From the NCBI GenBank assembly GCA_963725395.1, contig CAVRYH010000009.1, positions 310,001-374,000 of the forward strand: a stretch of DNA of 64,000 bases, in the 5' to 3' direction. Each line of letters opens with the position of its first letter. Within the stretch, counting starts at the first letter, position 1. The stretch is from Bog-756 sp963725395 (GTDB lineage Bacteria > Actinomycetota > Acidimicrobiia > Acidimicrobiales > RAAP-2). Position numbers and translations under genes: made by a program. Under the pieces are notes generated by a model. That model saw only the letters and a list, made by a program, of their open reading frames with translations. It searched no databases and was not told the origin of the DNA. Below are positions 50,519 through 58,346 of this stretch, one piece after another.

Positions 50519-51307
50519 TCAGGTGGCGGGTGGCGTGAAGACCTGTTCGAGGATCCCGTCGATGCCCGAACCGTGCAACGTCATCCCGCCGTCGACCACG
50601 ATGTTCTGGCCGGTGACGAAACGGGCCAGATCGGAGCACAAGAAGACCACGACGTCGGCGATGTCCTCGGGCACGCCGACCCGGCCGAGGGGGGTGGTCC
50701 GCTCGAACCGCTCACGTTCGTTCGGGAGGAACTGCAAAAGGGGCTCGGTCAGTGCCGTCATGATCATGCCGGGCGACACCGAGTTGACGCGGATGTGCGG
50801 GCCGTACTCGAGGGCGGCCGACGCAGTGATGGCGGCCACCCCGGCCTTGGCCGCCGAGTAGGGGGCCTCGCCGGCGGCCGGCCGGGTGCCGCTGATCGAC
50901 GCCGTGGACACGACGCTTCCCCCGTCCGAACTCAGCAGGTGGGGGATGGCGGCCCGGAAGCCCAGGTAGACGCCCGTGAGGTTGACCGCCACCAGGCGGT
51001 TCCACTCGACCGGGTCCCATTGGTGCAGCGGTGACAGGCTGCCGATGCCGGCGTTGTTGAACAGGATGCTGATCCCGCCCATGGCCTTGGCCGCACCGTC
51101 GACGGCGTCCCTCAGGCCGTCCGGGTCGGTGACGTCGGCGACGAAGCGGTGGCCTCCGATCTCGCGGGCGACCTCGGAGGCCCCGTCGCCGTTCAGGTCG
51201 ACGACAGACACGACGGCACCCTCCTCGGCCATCCGTCTCGCCGTGGCGCGCCCGATCCCCGACGCCCCCCCGGTGACCACCGCCCGCTGACCGTCCAACA
51301 GACCCAT
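50519..51307 (-). CDS. Short-chain dehydrogenase/reductase
   Basis: 262 residues. NAD(P) motif 'TGGASGIGR' at 12-20, 'NNAG' at 84-87, catalytic Ser137, Tyr150 and Lys154 ('YSAAK'). The late 'VNSVSPGMIMTAL' and 'FVTGQNIVVDGG' are standard. It oxidises or reduces a hydroxyacyl or sterol-like substrate. GGGAGGAAGG precedes ATG 51307. It is the last gene of the leftward operon with the acyl-CoA synthetase and thiolase, so a hydroxyacyl-CoA role is plausible. Confidence 0.93.
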   Translation of the reverse strand: MGLLDGQRAVVTGGASGIGRATARRMAEEGAVVSVVDLNGDGASEVAREIGGHRFVADVTDPDGLRDAVDGAAKAMGGISILFNNAGIGSLSPLHQWDPVEWNRLVAVNLTGVYLGFRAAIPHLLSSDGGSVVSTASISGTRPAAGEAPYSAAKAGVAAITASAALEYGPHIRVNSVSPGMIMTALTEPLLQFLPNERERFERTTPLGRVGVPEDIADVVVFLCSDLARFVTGQNIVVDGGMTLHGSGIDGILEQVFTPPAT

Positions 51308-51330
51308 GCTGTCCGTCCTTCCTCCCGCCG

Positions 51331-52809
51331 TCAGGGACGGGACACGCTCGGTGCGCCCCCGAGTAGCTCCCGGAGCGCGGGTCGGTTGAGCTTGCCCAGC
51401 ACGCTGACGGGCAGGTCCTCGGCGAATACCACGAACTCGGGTGCCTTGTAAGTGGCCAGATGGCCTGTGCAGTGAGCGACGAGCTCCTCGGGGGTCACGG
51501 GGCCCGAGGTCACGACCACGGCGCCCACCCGTTCCCCAAGCTCGGTGTCGGGTATCCCCACCACCCCGACGTCGGCGACGAGCGGGTGCGAGCGGAGCAC
51601 CTCTTCCACCTCGACGGGACCGAACTTCTCGCCCCCGCGGTTGATCGTGTCGGAGATCCTGCCCGACAGGTAGAGGTAGCCCTCGTCGTCCTGGTGGCCG
51701 ATGTCGCCGGTGTGCAACCAGTCGGCGGTCGTGTTCTGCTTCGCCCGGACGAGGAACTCGCCCACCTCCCCCAGTGCCACCGTGGCCCCCGACTCGGGGT
51801 CGACGATGGTCACCTCCACACCGGCCAAGGGCCGGCCCACCGAGCCGAACCGGTCGCCCCGACGGTGGTCGTCGGGGGTCAGGGCCGCGTAGGCACCCAG
51901 CGTCTCGGTCTGGCCGAAGGTGTTCGAGAAGTCGACCGAGGGGAGGGCGGCGACGGCCCGTTCGACGAGATCCACCGGTGCGGCCGCCGCCCCGTAGCTC
52001 AGCGCCTTGAGCGAGGTCAGGTCGGTGGTGGCGAACCGGGGATGGTCGAGCACCCGGCGGAGCATGGTGGGCACCACGAAGGTCTGGGCCACCCGGCGGC
52101 CCTCGACGAGGGCCAACCAATCGCCGGCGTCGAACCTGGGCAGCATCACCATCTGCTTGCCCTGGTGCAGCGAGACGAACAGGCCGAGGGTGCCGGCGAT
52201 GTGGAAGATGGGCGCCGACATCATGTCGACGACCTGGGGCACCGCCGGGTCGATGGGCTTGGCGTAGAAGGCCAGCCGGTCGGCCACGACCGCGTGACTG
52301 ATGGCGATGGGCTTCGGCAGCCCGGTGGTTCCGCTCGTGAACAGCACGAGCGCGGTGTCCTCAGCACCTGTCCCGTCGACGCGGTCGCCCCCGATCACGT
52401 CAACGCCGGGAGCTCCCCCGAACAGGTCCTCCTCGAGGAGCACCGGACCTTCGATCACCGAGCCGAGCCCGGCGGCGAAACTCCCACCGGCGACGCCGAC
52501 TCGTGCCCCGACCAGCTCGGCCAGCTGCCCGAGCTCGCCCGGTGTCAGGTAGGCGTTCATCTGGGCGGTGGCCGCCCCGATCCGGGCCGCCGCGAAGATG
52601 GTGGCCACCGAGAGGACGCTGCTCAGGTTGACCAGGGCCACCCGGTCCCCGGGTCCGACCCCGGCCGCCGACAGTGTGGCGGCAGAGCTCCGGATGAGCG
52701 ACTCGAGCCGGCGATAGGTGGTCTCCTCGCCGTCCACAAACAGGGCCACCCGGTCGGGCACCGCACGCAGCGGCGGATCGATGGCGAACCCGACGTTCAC
52801 GACGGTCAC
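51331..52809 (-). CDS. AMP-forming acyl-CoA synthetase
   Basis: 492 residues of the ANL superfamily. 'LFTSGTTGLPKPIAISH' (P-loop) near 155, 'FSNTFGQTET' near 295, 'WLHTGDIGHQDDEGYLYLSG' near 365 and the C-terminal lysine region 'SVLGKLNRPAL' are all present. It activates a carboxylic acid to an acyl-CoA. GTG 52809 has no clear ribosome site. Gaps are 91 nt to the thiolase and 23 nt to the SDR. The acid is probably a fatty acid or a sterol side chain, by context only. Confidence 0.92.
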   Translation of the reverse strand: MTVVNVGFAIDPPLRAVPDRVALFVDGEETTYRRLESLIRSSAATLSAAGVGPGDRVALVNLSSVLSVATIFAAARIGAATAQMNAYLTPGELGQLAELVGARVGVAGGSFAAGLGSVIEGPVLLEEDLFGGAPGVDVIGGDRVDGTGAEDTALVLFTSGTTGLPKPIAISHAVVADRLAFYAKPIDPAVPQVVDMMSAPIFHIAGTLGLFVSLHQGKQMVMLPRFDAGDWLALVEGRRVAQTFVVPTMLRRVLDHPRFATTDLTSLKALSYGAAAAPVDLVERAVAALPSVDFSNTFGQTETLGAYAALTPDDHRRGDRFGSVGRPLAGVEVTIVDPESGATVALGEVGEFLVRAKQNTTADWLHTGDIGHQDDEGYLYLSGRISDTINRGGEKFGPVEVEEVLRSHPLVADVGVVGIPDTELGERVGAVVVTSGPVTPEELVAHCTGHLATYKAPEFVVFAEDLPVSVLGKLNRPALRELLGGAPSVSRP

Positions 52810-52900
52810 GTGCCGGATCGGCGCCGGGCCCCGAAGTCCGGGCCGGCTGCTCGGGTGCTCACCGTCGTGTGTCCCGTACCGACCTGCCGCACCGTGTCGG

Positions 52901-54103
52901 TCAGGCGGCCTTTTCGAGGATGTGGACGCCGCAGGCGGAGCCCAGCCCGATCACATGGGCCAGGCCGACCCTGGCCCCTTCGATCTGGCGGTTGCCCGCC
53001 TCGCCCCGCAGGTGGGTGGCCAACTCCCAGACGTTGGCGATGCCGGTGGCGGCGATGGGGTGTCCCTTGGACTCCAGTCCCCCCGACACGTTGACCGGCG
53101 TCGTCCCGTCTCGCCACGTGGCACCCGAGTTGAAGAAGTCGACCGCCCCACCGACCTCACACAGCATCAGGTTGTCGTAGTGGACCAGCTCCGCGGTGGC
53201 GAAGCAGTCGTGCAATTCCACGAGGTCGAGGTCGCCCGGCTCCACGCCGGCCTGCTCGTAGGCCTGGGCGGCCGCGTTCCGGGTGAGGGTGTTGACGTCG
53301 GGGAGGATCTGGCAGGACTCCTCCCACGGGTCGGTGGTCAGCACCGATGCTGAGATCTTGACGGCCCGGCGCTGCTGCTCCAGCGACAGGGTCTTCAGCT
53401 TGGCGCCGCTCACCACGACGGCGGCGGCCGCACCGTCGCAGTTGGCCGAGCACATCGGTCGGGTGTTGGGGTAGGCGATCATCACGTCGCCCATGATCTG
53501 CTCCAGCGACATCTTCTTCGAGTAGGCCGCCTTCGGGTTGAGGGTCGAGTGCGAGTGGTTCTTCTCGCTGATGCGGGCGAAGAGCTCGAAACTGGTCCCG
53601 CCGTACTTGTGGCCGTACTCCATGCCGATCTGGGCGAAGACCCCGGGCATGATCTCCGTGCCGATCCGACCGTCGACCGGGGCCACGGCCCCGTAGCGGC
53701 CCGACGGGGTCCAGGTGTCCGAGTCCTGACCGCGGCTCCCACCGGCCAGCAGCCCGGCACCGGACAGCTTCTCCACGCCGAACGCCAGTCCCATGTCGGT
53801 CTCACCCGCCTTGACCGCCATGCAGGCCACGCGCAGCGCGGTGGCCCCGGTGGCGCAGGCGTTGGCCACGTTGTAGACGGGGATGCCGGTCTGGCCCAGT
53901 TGCTTTTGCACCTGCTGTCCGATGCCGGCGTTGGCGGCCATCAGGTTGCCGGCGCCGATGACCCCCATGTCCTTCATGGTGACGCCCCCGTCGGCCAGTG
54001 CACCGAGCACCGCTTCCGAGGCCAGGTCGACCAGATCGAGGTCCGGGTGCTTGCCGAACTTGGTCATGTGGATCCCGAGGATCCACAGGTCGTCTGCTGC
54101 CAT
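52901..54103 (-). CDS. Thiolase (lipid-transfer/SCP-x type)
   Basis: 400 residues. The acylated Cys is C83 in 'NACATG', with His299 in 'ELHDCF' and His349 in 'GHPIAATG'. It belongs to the SCP-x-like thiolases that cleave 3-ketoacyl-CoA in branched-chain or sterol degradation. It lies next to a DUF35 protein, a pairing known to form complexes in steroid side-chain enzymes and archaeal thiolases. GAAGGAG lies 12 nt before ATG 54103. Gap to the DUF35 gene is 20 nt. Confidence 0.92.
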   Translation of the reverse strand: MAADDLWILGIHMTKFGKHPDLDLVDLASEAVLGALADGGVTMKDMGVIGAGNLMAANAGIGQQVQKQLGQTGIPVYNVANACATGATALRVACMAVKAGETDMGLAFGVEKLSGAGLLAGGSRGQDSDTWTPSGRYGAVAPVDGRIGTEIMPGVFAQIGMEYGHKYGGTSFELFARISEKNHSHSTLNPKAAYSKKMSLEQIMGDVMIAYPNTRPMCSANCDGAAAAVVVSGAKLKTLSLEQQRRAVKISASVLTTDPWEESCQILPDVNTLTRNAAAQAYEQAGVEPGDLDLVELHDCFATAELVHYDNLMLCEVGGAVDFFNSGATWRDGTTPVNVSGGLESKGHPIAATGIANVWELATHLRGEAGNRQIEGARVGLAHVIGLGSACGVHILEKAA

Positions 54104-54123
54104 GGTGGTCGTGTTCTCCTTCG

Positions 54124-54546
54124 CTACTTGTTGCCGGCGGGTTCGAAGCCGAACCCGATCGCCTCGGTGCCCTCACTGTCGGGTCCGATGGGCTGGGTGG
54201 CCAGGCGGACGGGCATCCCGAGCGTCACATGCTCCGGGTCGGGTTCGACGTTGATCAGGTTGGCCCGCACGCTCGTGCCCCCGCAGTCGACCAGGGCGGC
54301 GACGTAGGGCACCGGCACCCCGGGAGCGGCGAAGCTCACGATGGTGAAGGCCCGGACCTCACCCTCGGTGGGGATGTCCACCCGGTGGAACTCGGTCTGG
54401 CCACAGGCCGCGCACGCGTTGCGCCGGTCGAAGAACCGGGCGCCACAGGCGGTGCACTCGTTGGCCACCAGATGCGGATCGTCGCCGAGCACCAGATAGT
54501 CGACCAGCGGAATCTGCTCGGTCATCGCCCCCACTCCCGTCGTCAT
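54124..54546 (-). CDS. DUF35 zinc-ribbon/OB-fold thiolase partner
   Basis: 140 residues. A rubredoxin-like zinc ribbon (C31, C34, C45, C48 in 'CTACG...CAACG') is followed by an OB-fold ('VRAFTIVSFAAPGVPVPYVAALVDCGG'). DUF35 proteins bind acyl-CoA and pair with thiolases or thiolase-like enzymes. It heads the leftward operon. ATG 54546 follows GGAG; ATG 54525 is an alternative. Confidence 0.92.
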   Translation of the reverse strand: MTTGVGAMTEQIPLVDYLVLGDDPHLVANECTACGARFFDRRNACAACGQTEFHRVDIPTEGEVRAFTIVSFAAPGVPVPYVAALVDCGGTSVRANLINVEPDPEHVTLGMPVRLATQPIGPDSEGTEAIGFGFEPAGNK

Positions 54547-54666
54547 GTCCACTCCGTTCGTTTGCCGACACCGTAGCGGGAAGGCAATTGGGTCGCTACC
54601 TCGTGGTCGGAGGACCGTGACCGCTCCGACCGGCAACCGCCGCTTCGACCCGTTACTGTGAACGCC

Positions 54667-55803
54667 GTGCACAAGGCAAAGCGGGCACTCGTCCTTGCGG
54701 CTGCGCTGGTCGTGCTGGCCACGGTCGGCATCGTTGCCTACGGCTCGACTTCGGCTCAGGCATCTTCCACCCCGGTCAGGACGATCACGCTCAGCCAGGC
54801 CCTCTCCTATACGCCGAAGGCGCCGGCCGGGGCGACCGACGACTACCACTGCACGTTGCTCGACCCGCATGTGACCCATGACTCCTACATCATCTCGAGC
54901 CAGTTCTTCCCGGGCAGCAGCGAGGACCACCACGCCATCCTCTTCCTCGTCCCGCCAGACCTGGCCGCCCAGGCTGAGGCCGACAACGTGGGTGGAAGGG
55001 GCTGGACCTGCTTCGGGGAGACGCCCCTTCCCAACACCGGACTGGCCCAGATCTCCAACACCCCGTGGCTCAGTGCCTGGGCCCCGGGCCACGGTGCGGA
55101 CGACCTGCCCAAAGGCACCGGCATCCGCCTGCCGGCCGGGAGCTTGGTCGTCATGCAGGTCCACTACAACCTGCTGGTCGGGGACAAGCCGGTCAAGAAC
55201 TCCCTGGTGCTCCACACGGTCCCGGCATCGACGCCGCTCCTGCCGCTCAACCTGGACCTGATGCCCGCACCCCCTGACGTCCCGTGTCCCGCCGGGGTGA
55301 CCGGCCCCCTGTGCAACCGGGCGGCATCCCTGGCCAACCTGGGTAAGCGCTTCGGCCAGAGCGCCGTCACGTTCGTGAACACCATCGAGGCGGTCTGCGG
55401 CCGCAACCCCGCCGACCCGCCGGCCGGTGATTCGACGTCCTGCAGCTGGCCCGTCTACCGGAGCGGCTACATCGTCAGGGTGGGGGCCCACATGCACCTG
55501 CTCGGTGCGACGTTCAAGATGGTCCTCAATCCGGGGACGCCCGAGGCCAAGACCGTCCTCGACGTGCCCAACTACAACTTCCACTACCAGCGCGCCTACA
55601 ACCTGAGCACGCCGGTGGCGGTCAAGGCGGGTGACGAGGTCCAGGTCACCTGCACCTACGATCCGCAGCTGGCCCAGGAGCTCCCCGCCCTGCGCAAGGT
55701 CCCGCCCCACTTCGTCACCTGGGGCGACGGTTCGTCGGACGAGATGTGCCTCGGCCTGATGTGGACGTCACAGACCCTTCCCAACCCCCACGACCCGCTG
55801 TGA
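54667..55803 (+). CDS. Secreted PHM/DBH-like type II copper monooxygenase
   Basis: 378 residues. A signal segment ('RALVLAAALVVLATVGIVAYG') is followed by a two-domain fold. All six copper ligands of the peptidylglycine/dopamine monooxygenase family are visible: H88, H89 and H166 ('MQVHYN') for one copper, and H275, H277 ('GAHMHLLG') plus M360 ('DEMCLGLMW') for the other. The reaction would be ascorbate-type hydroxylation outside the cell. TACTGT (54654-54659) lies 7 nt before GTG 54667, so it is taken as leaderless; GTG 54658 is in frame. It overlaps the next gene by 1 nt. Confidence 0.88.
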   Translation: MHKAKRALVLAAALVVLATVGIVAYGSTSAQASSTPVRTITLSQALSYTPKAPAGATDDYHCTLLDPHVTHDSYIISSQFFPGSSEDHHAILFLVPPDLAAQAEADNVGGRGWTCFGETPLPNTGLAQISNTPWLSAWAPGHGADDLPKGTGIRLPAGSLVVMQVHYNLLVGDKPVKNSLVLHTVPASTPLLPLNLDLMPAPPDVPCPAGVTGPLCNRAASLANLGKRFGQSAVTFVNTIEAVCGRNPADPPAGDSTSCSWPVYRSGYIVRVGAHMHLLGATFKMVLNPGTPEAKTVLDVPNYNFHYQRAYNLSTPVAVKAGDEVQVTCTYDPQLAQELPALRKVPPHFVTWGDGSSDEMCLGLMWTSQTLPNPHDPL

Positions 55804-56375
55804 TGGTCCCTGCTCCCTCCACGCGGCCGCTGAGGCGTTGGCTGGGCCCGGTCCTGGTGCTCGCCGCCCTCTCCCCGGTGCTGTTGGCCGGATGTGGTTC
55901 GAGCAACTCGTCCTCCGCCACGACCACCAAGGCCACCACCGCCACCACGTCGGCGGCCTCGACCACCACAACGTCCTCCGGGGTGGCTCCGGCGGTGTAC
56001 GACATCCGCACCGGCACGGTGAAGGGTCTCGGGACCGTACTCGTCGACGGCCAGGGGTTCACGCTCTATCTGTTCGAACCGGACAAGCAGTCGGGCAACT
56101 CGACGTGCTACGGAAGCTGTGCCCAGGGCTGGCCACCGATCCTGCTCCCGACCGGTATCACCGCGCCGGTGGCTGGGCCGGGGGTGCAGTCGTCGTTGCT
56201 CGGGACGACTCACCGCACCGACGGCACCACCCAGGTGACCTACAACAAATGGCCGCTTTATCTGTGGGTCGGGGACTCCGTGCCCGGCCAGGCCACGGGC
56301 CAGGCGCTCAACAACGACGGCGGGCTGTGGTACGCCCTGTCGCCGAGCGGTCAGGCCATCACCACCCACCCGTAA
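55803..56375 (+). CDS. Secreted lipoprotein with PF03640-type repeat
   Basis: 190 residues. Signal plus lipobox 'LLAGCGSS', a Thr/Ser linker, then 'GLGTVLVDGQGFTLYLFEPD' and 'CYGSCAQGWPPI', the hallmark of the secreted repeat family (Lipoprotein_15, PF03640). Two conserved Cys may form a disulfide. Its ATG overlaps the monooxygenase stop (TGATG), so the two are translationally coupled. Its molecular role is unknown; it may serve the copper enzyme. Confidence 0.9.
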   Translation: MVPAPSTRPLRRWLGPVLVLAALSPVLLAGCGSSNSSSATTTKATTATTSAASTTTTSSGVAPAVYDIRTGTVKGLGTVLVDGQGFTLYLFEPDKQSGNSTCYGSCAQGWPPILLPTGITAPVAGPGVQSSLLGTTHRTDGTTQVTYNKWPLYLWVGDSVPGQATGQALNNDGGLWYALSPSGQAITTHP

Positions 56376-56409
56376 CGGGCTGACCGACCGGGTCGAGAGC
56401 GGAGGCAGT

Positions 56410-56589
56410 GTGAGGCTGCGCGAGGACTCCAAGCTCTTCCACCTCGGGATCGGGCGCCCGTTCGCCGGAACACCCATCAAGCGCTCCGTCGCCGACCTGG
56501 ATATCCGGATCCGGACAGAAGACGCGAAGCTTTTGCGGGAGCTGACGCTGGACACCAGTCGCATCTACCGACCTCGCGGCAAGACCTGA
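56410..56589 (+). pseudogene. C-terminal remnant of an IS481-like transposase
   Basis: 59 codons from GTG 56410 to TGA 56587. 'KLFHLGIGRPFAGTPIK' and 'AKLLRELTLDTSRIYRP' match the C-terminal tail of IS481-type integrase-fold transposases (typical pattern KLHHIGIGRAHAGT...LLRELTLDP...Y). The catalytic domain is missing. It stands alone 34 nt after the lipoprotein gene and next to a tRNA-Gly, with hairpins at 56596-56611 and 56621-56636 that resemble an element end. Confidence 0.7.
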
Positions 56590-56595
56590 AGATCT

Positions 56596-56636
56596 AACCT
56601 GGCCGCAGGTTCCGGTCTCCGATGTCTCGCGACATC
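56596..56636. mobile_element. Two hairpins, probable element end
   Basis: AACCTG-gccg-CAGGTT (56596-56611) and GATGTC-tcgc-GACATC (56621-56636) follow the transposase remnant directly. The second resembles GATGTC...GACATC hairpins near the ends of actinobacterial IS481-type elements as I recall them. No matching left end was found. Confidence 0.45.
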
Positions 56637-56643
56637 ACAAGAG

Positions 56644-56714
56644 AGCGGGCGACGGGAATCGAACCCGCGTTCCGAGCTTGGGAAGCTCGTGTTCTGCCTC
56701 TGAACTACGCCCGC
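56644..56714 (-). tRNA. tRNA-Gly (anticodon CCC)
   Basis: On the minus strand a 71-nt cloverleaf: 7-bp acceptor GCGGGCG/CGCCCGC, D-arm, anticodon stem CGAGC/GCTCG with loop TTCCCAA, and T-arm CGGGT/TTCGAATC. The anticodon CCC reads GGG. There is no encoded CCA. It sits 10 nt downstream of the small membrane protein gene stop. Confidence 0.95.
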
Positions 56715-56723
56715 GTGCAGGCG

Positions 56724-57197
56724 TCACCCTATCGCCTGGACCGACTCCTCCGAGGACGGCGAAGACGACCGTCCGGTTACCGCGACGAGGAGCGCGACGA
56801 CGGCGAGGGAGGTGACAGCGAGCAGCATGTCGACCGAAACGAGGAGCAGGTCGGCCATGGACCGCCCGACGGCCATGGCGACGAGCGTGACGACGCCTAC
56901 GACAACGGCAGCCCCGACCACCGGCCACTCGGTGCGGGTCCTGTGGCGACCGTGGGCGGGTCTGGTGAGCGCCAGGGACGACACCAGCGCGAGGACGGCG
57001 AAGACGAGGGCCGGTGGGTGCCACGGAGCCGATGCGATCAGACCCGTCCGCGTGTAGCCCTGGAGGACGGCCAGGGTGGCCAGCACCACCAGGCCCGACG
57101 AGGCCAGCCCGGACGCGCGGCATGTGGGGCTGACGCTCCGGGGCCGTGAACCCCGCCGTGCCGCCTCTGCCAGGCCGTTCACCGGCGAGAGGACCAT
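56724..57197 (-). CDS. Small membrane protein
   Basis: 157 residues from ATG 57197 (AGAGGGG 8 nt upstream; GTG 57206 also possible). Four hydrophobic segments, such as 'GLVVLATLAVLQGY', 'ALVFAVLALVSSLAL', 'VVGAAVVVGVVTLVAMAVG' and 'MLLAVTSLAVVALLVAV'. Not recognised. Its stop lies 10 nt before the tRNA-Gly 5' end on the same strand, so the tRNA may be co-transcribed. The gene is likely but not certain. Confidence 0.55.
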   Translation of the reverse strand: MVLSPVNGLAEAARRGSRPRSVSPTCRASGLASSGLVVLATLAVLQGYTRTGLIASAPWHPPALVFAVLALVSSLALTRPAHGRHRTRTEWPVVGAAVVVGVVTLVAMAVGRSMADLLLVSVDMLLAVTSLAVVALLVAVTGRSSSPSSEESVQAIG

Positions 57198-57717
57198 CCA
57201 TCGCACCCCTCTGGGCGAGGTAGATCTGGCCTTCGTAGGGAGGAGCCGCGTTGGCGCCGGTGCTCACCTCGGCGCGCACGGGCCTCAAATTGCGGGTGAC
57301 CGCCGTCCCTCTCCTCGAATGTGCCATGGCCCTCCCGCCTCGCCGAGCCCCCGGAATCGCCGCCACGCTCCGCAGTCTCCCGGCCGCCAGGGGCTCGACT
57401 TGGAATCCGCCGCCCTTCCGCTGTCAGTATCACCCCAAAAGTGGCCGATTGCAATCCCTGGTTGCAATCGGGTCGTGGTTGGATCTCGGGGACGGTCGGA
57501 GAGGGAAGCTGCTCGGCTGACAGGCCCGGAGTCTGCCCGTGCGGCGCAGGTGAACCGGCCAGAGGTCGCTCGCCGACGTTCTTTCGCTTATTCGAGCTCG
57601 ACCCGGGATTGAGCGCCGGGTTCTAGGTCTTTTCGGCAATTATACGGAATATACTAGATTTATCGACCGGGACGGGACTACTCCTGGGTGCGCCGGCCCC
57701 ACTATCGTCTGAGCGGC
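57198..57717. other. Gene-free stretch before dcd
   Basis: No convincing gene; open frames lack family features and normal codon use. It holds a perfect 10-bp stem, CCGATTGCAA (57445-57454), loop TCCCTGG, TTGCAATCGG (57462-57471), and an AT-rich run at 57640-57662 that may be a promoter. TATCGT (57703-57708) lies 9 nt before the dcd ATG. Confidence 0.55.
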
Positions 57718-58281
57718 ATGGTTCTCTCCGACCGCTCCATACGTGAGGCACTGGCCGCCGGCCGCATCGCCATCGACCCCTTCGACGACAGCTGTGTCCA
57801 GCCGTCGTCGGTCGACCTCCATGTCGACCAGTATTTCCGGCTGTTCCGCAACCACACGAGCAGGGTGATCGACGTGCGCGAGAACCAGGAGGACCTGACC
57901 GAGCTGGTCGACACCGGTGAGGAGCCGCTGATCCTCCATCCTGGCGAGTTCGTGCTCGGTTCCACCAAGGAGAAGGTCACCCTGCCCGCCGACCTGGTCG
58001 CACGACTAGAAGGCAAGTCCTCGCTCGGCCGCCTGGGCCTCCTCATCCACTCGACGGCCGGGTTCGTCGACGCGGGCTGGGACGGACACCTCACACTCGA
58101 GCTCTCCAACGTGGCCAATCTGCCCATCACTGTGTACCCGGGTATGAAGATCGGCCAGATCAGCTTCCTGCAGATGACCACGGCGGCCGACCACCCCTAC
58201 GGCTCCGACGGGCTCAAGTCGAAGTACCAGGGCCAGTGGGGTCCCACCCCCAGCCGGTACGCGGACAACTTCCGACCGTGA
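57718..58281 (+). CDS. dcd: dCTP deaminase (bifunctional dUTP-forming type)
   Basis: 187 residues. 'MVLSDRSIREALAAGRIAIDPF' is the usual start, 'GEFVLGSTKEKVTLPADLVARLEGKSS' and 'STAGFVDAGWDGHLTLELSN' carry the active-site region, and 'KYQGQWGPTPSRYADNF' is the C-terminal lid. It deaminates dCTP to dUTP; mycobacterial homologues also make dUMP. ATG 57718. It supplies dTTP synthesis in the cytoplasm. Confidence 0.95.
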   Translation: MVLSDRSIREALAAGRIAIDPFDDSCVQPSSVDLHVDQYFRLFRNHTSRVIDVRENQEDLTELVDTGEEPLILHPGEFVLGSTKEKVTLPADLVARLEGKSSLGRLGLLIHSTAGFVDAGWDGHLTLELSNVANLPITVYPGMKIGQISFLQMTTAADHPYGSDGLKSKYQGQWGPTPSRYADNFRP

Positions 58282-58313
58282 CCGGTGGCTGGCCGACGGG
58301 GTGCCCCGGCTTT

Positions 58314-58329
58314 GTTACTCTTCAGTAAC
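58314..58329. promoter_or_regulatory. GTTACT-N4-AGTAAC palindrome before etfD
   Basis: GTTACT (58314-58319), cttc, AGTAAC (58324-58329), a perfect 6-bp inverted repeat 18 nt before the etfD GTG. TACTCT (58316-58321) within it could be a -10. It is likely a TetR-type operator, perhaps for fatty-acid control; the regulator is not known. Confidence 0.6.
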
Positions 58330-58346
58330 CATCTAGGAGGAACGTA

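Noticed and set aside
49270..54546. A natural-product gene cluster around the ATP-grasp ligase
   Set aside because: The neighbouring operon is acyl-CoA catabolism in the opposite direction; no precursor, synthase or tailoring genes flank the ligase.
57198..57700. Several 60-100 codon open frames before dcd
   Set aside because: Codon use is unlike its neighbours, frames overlap on both strands and no family pattern is present.
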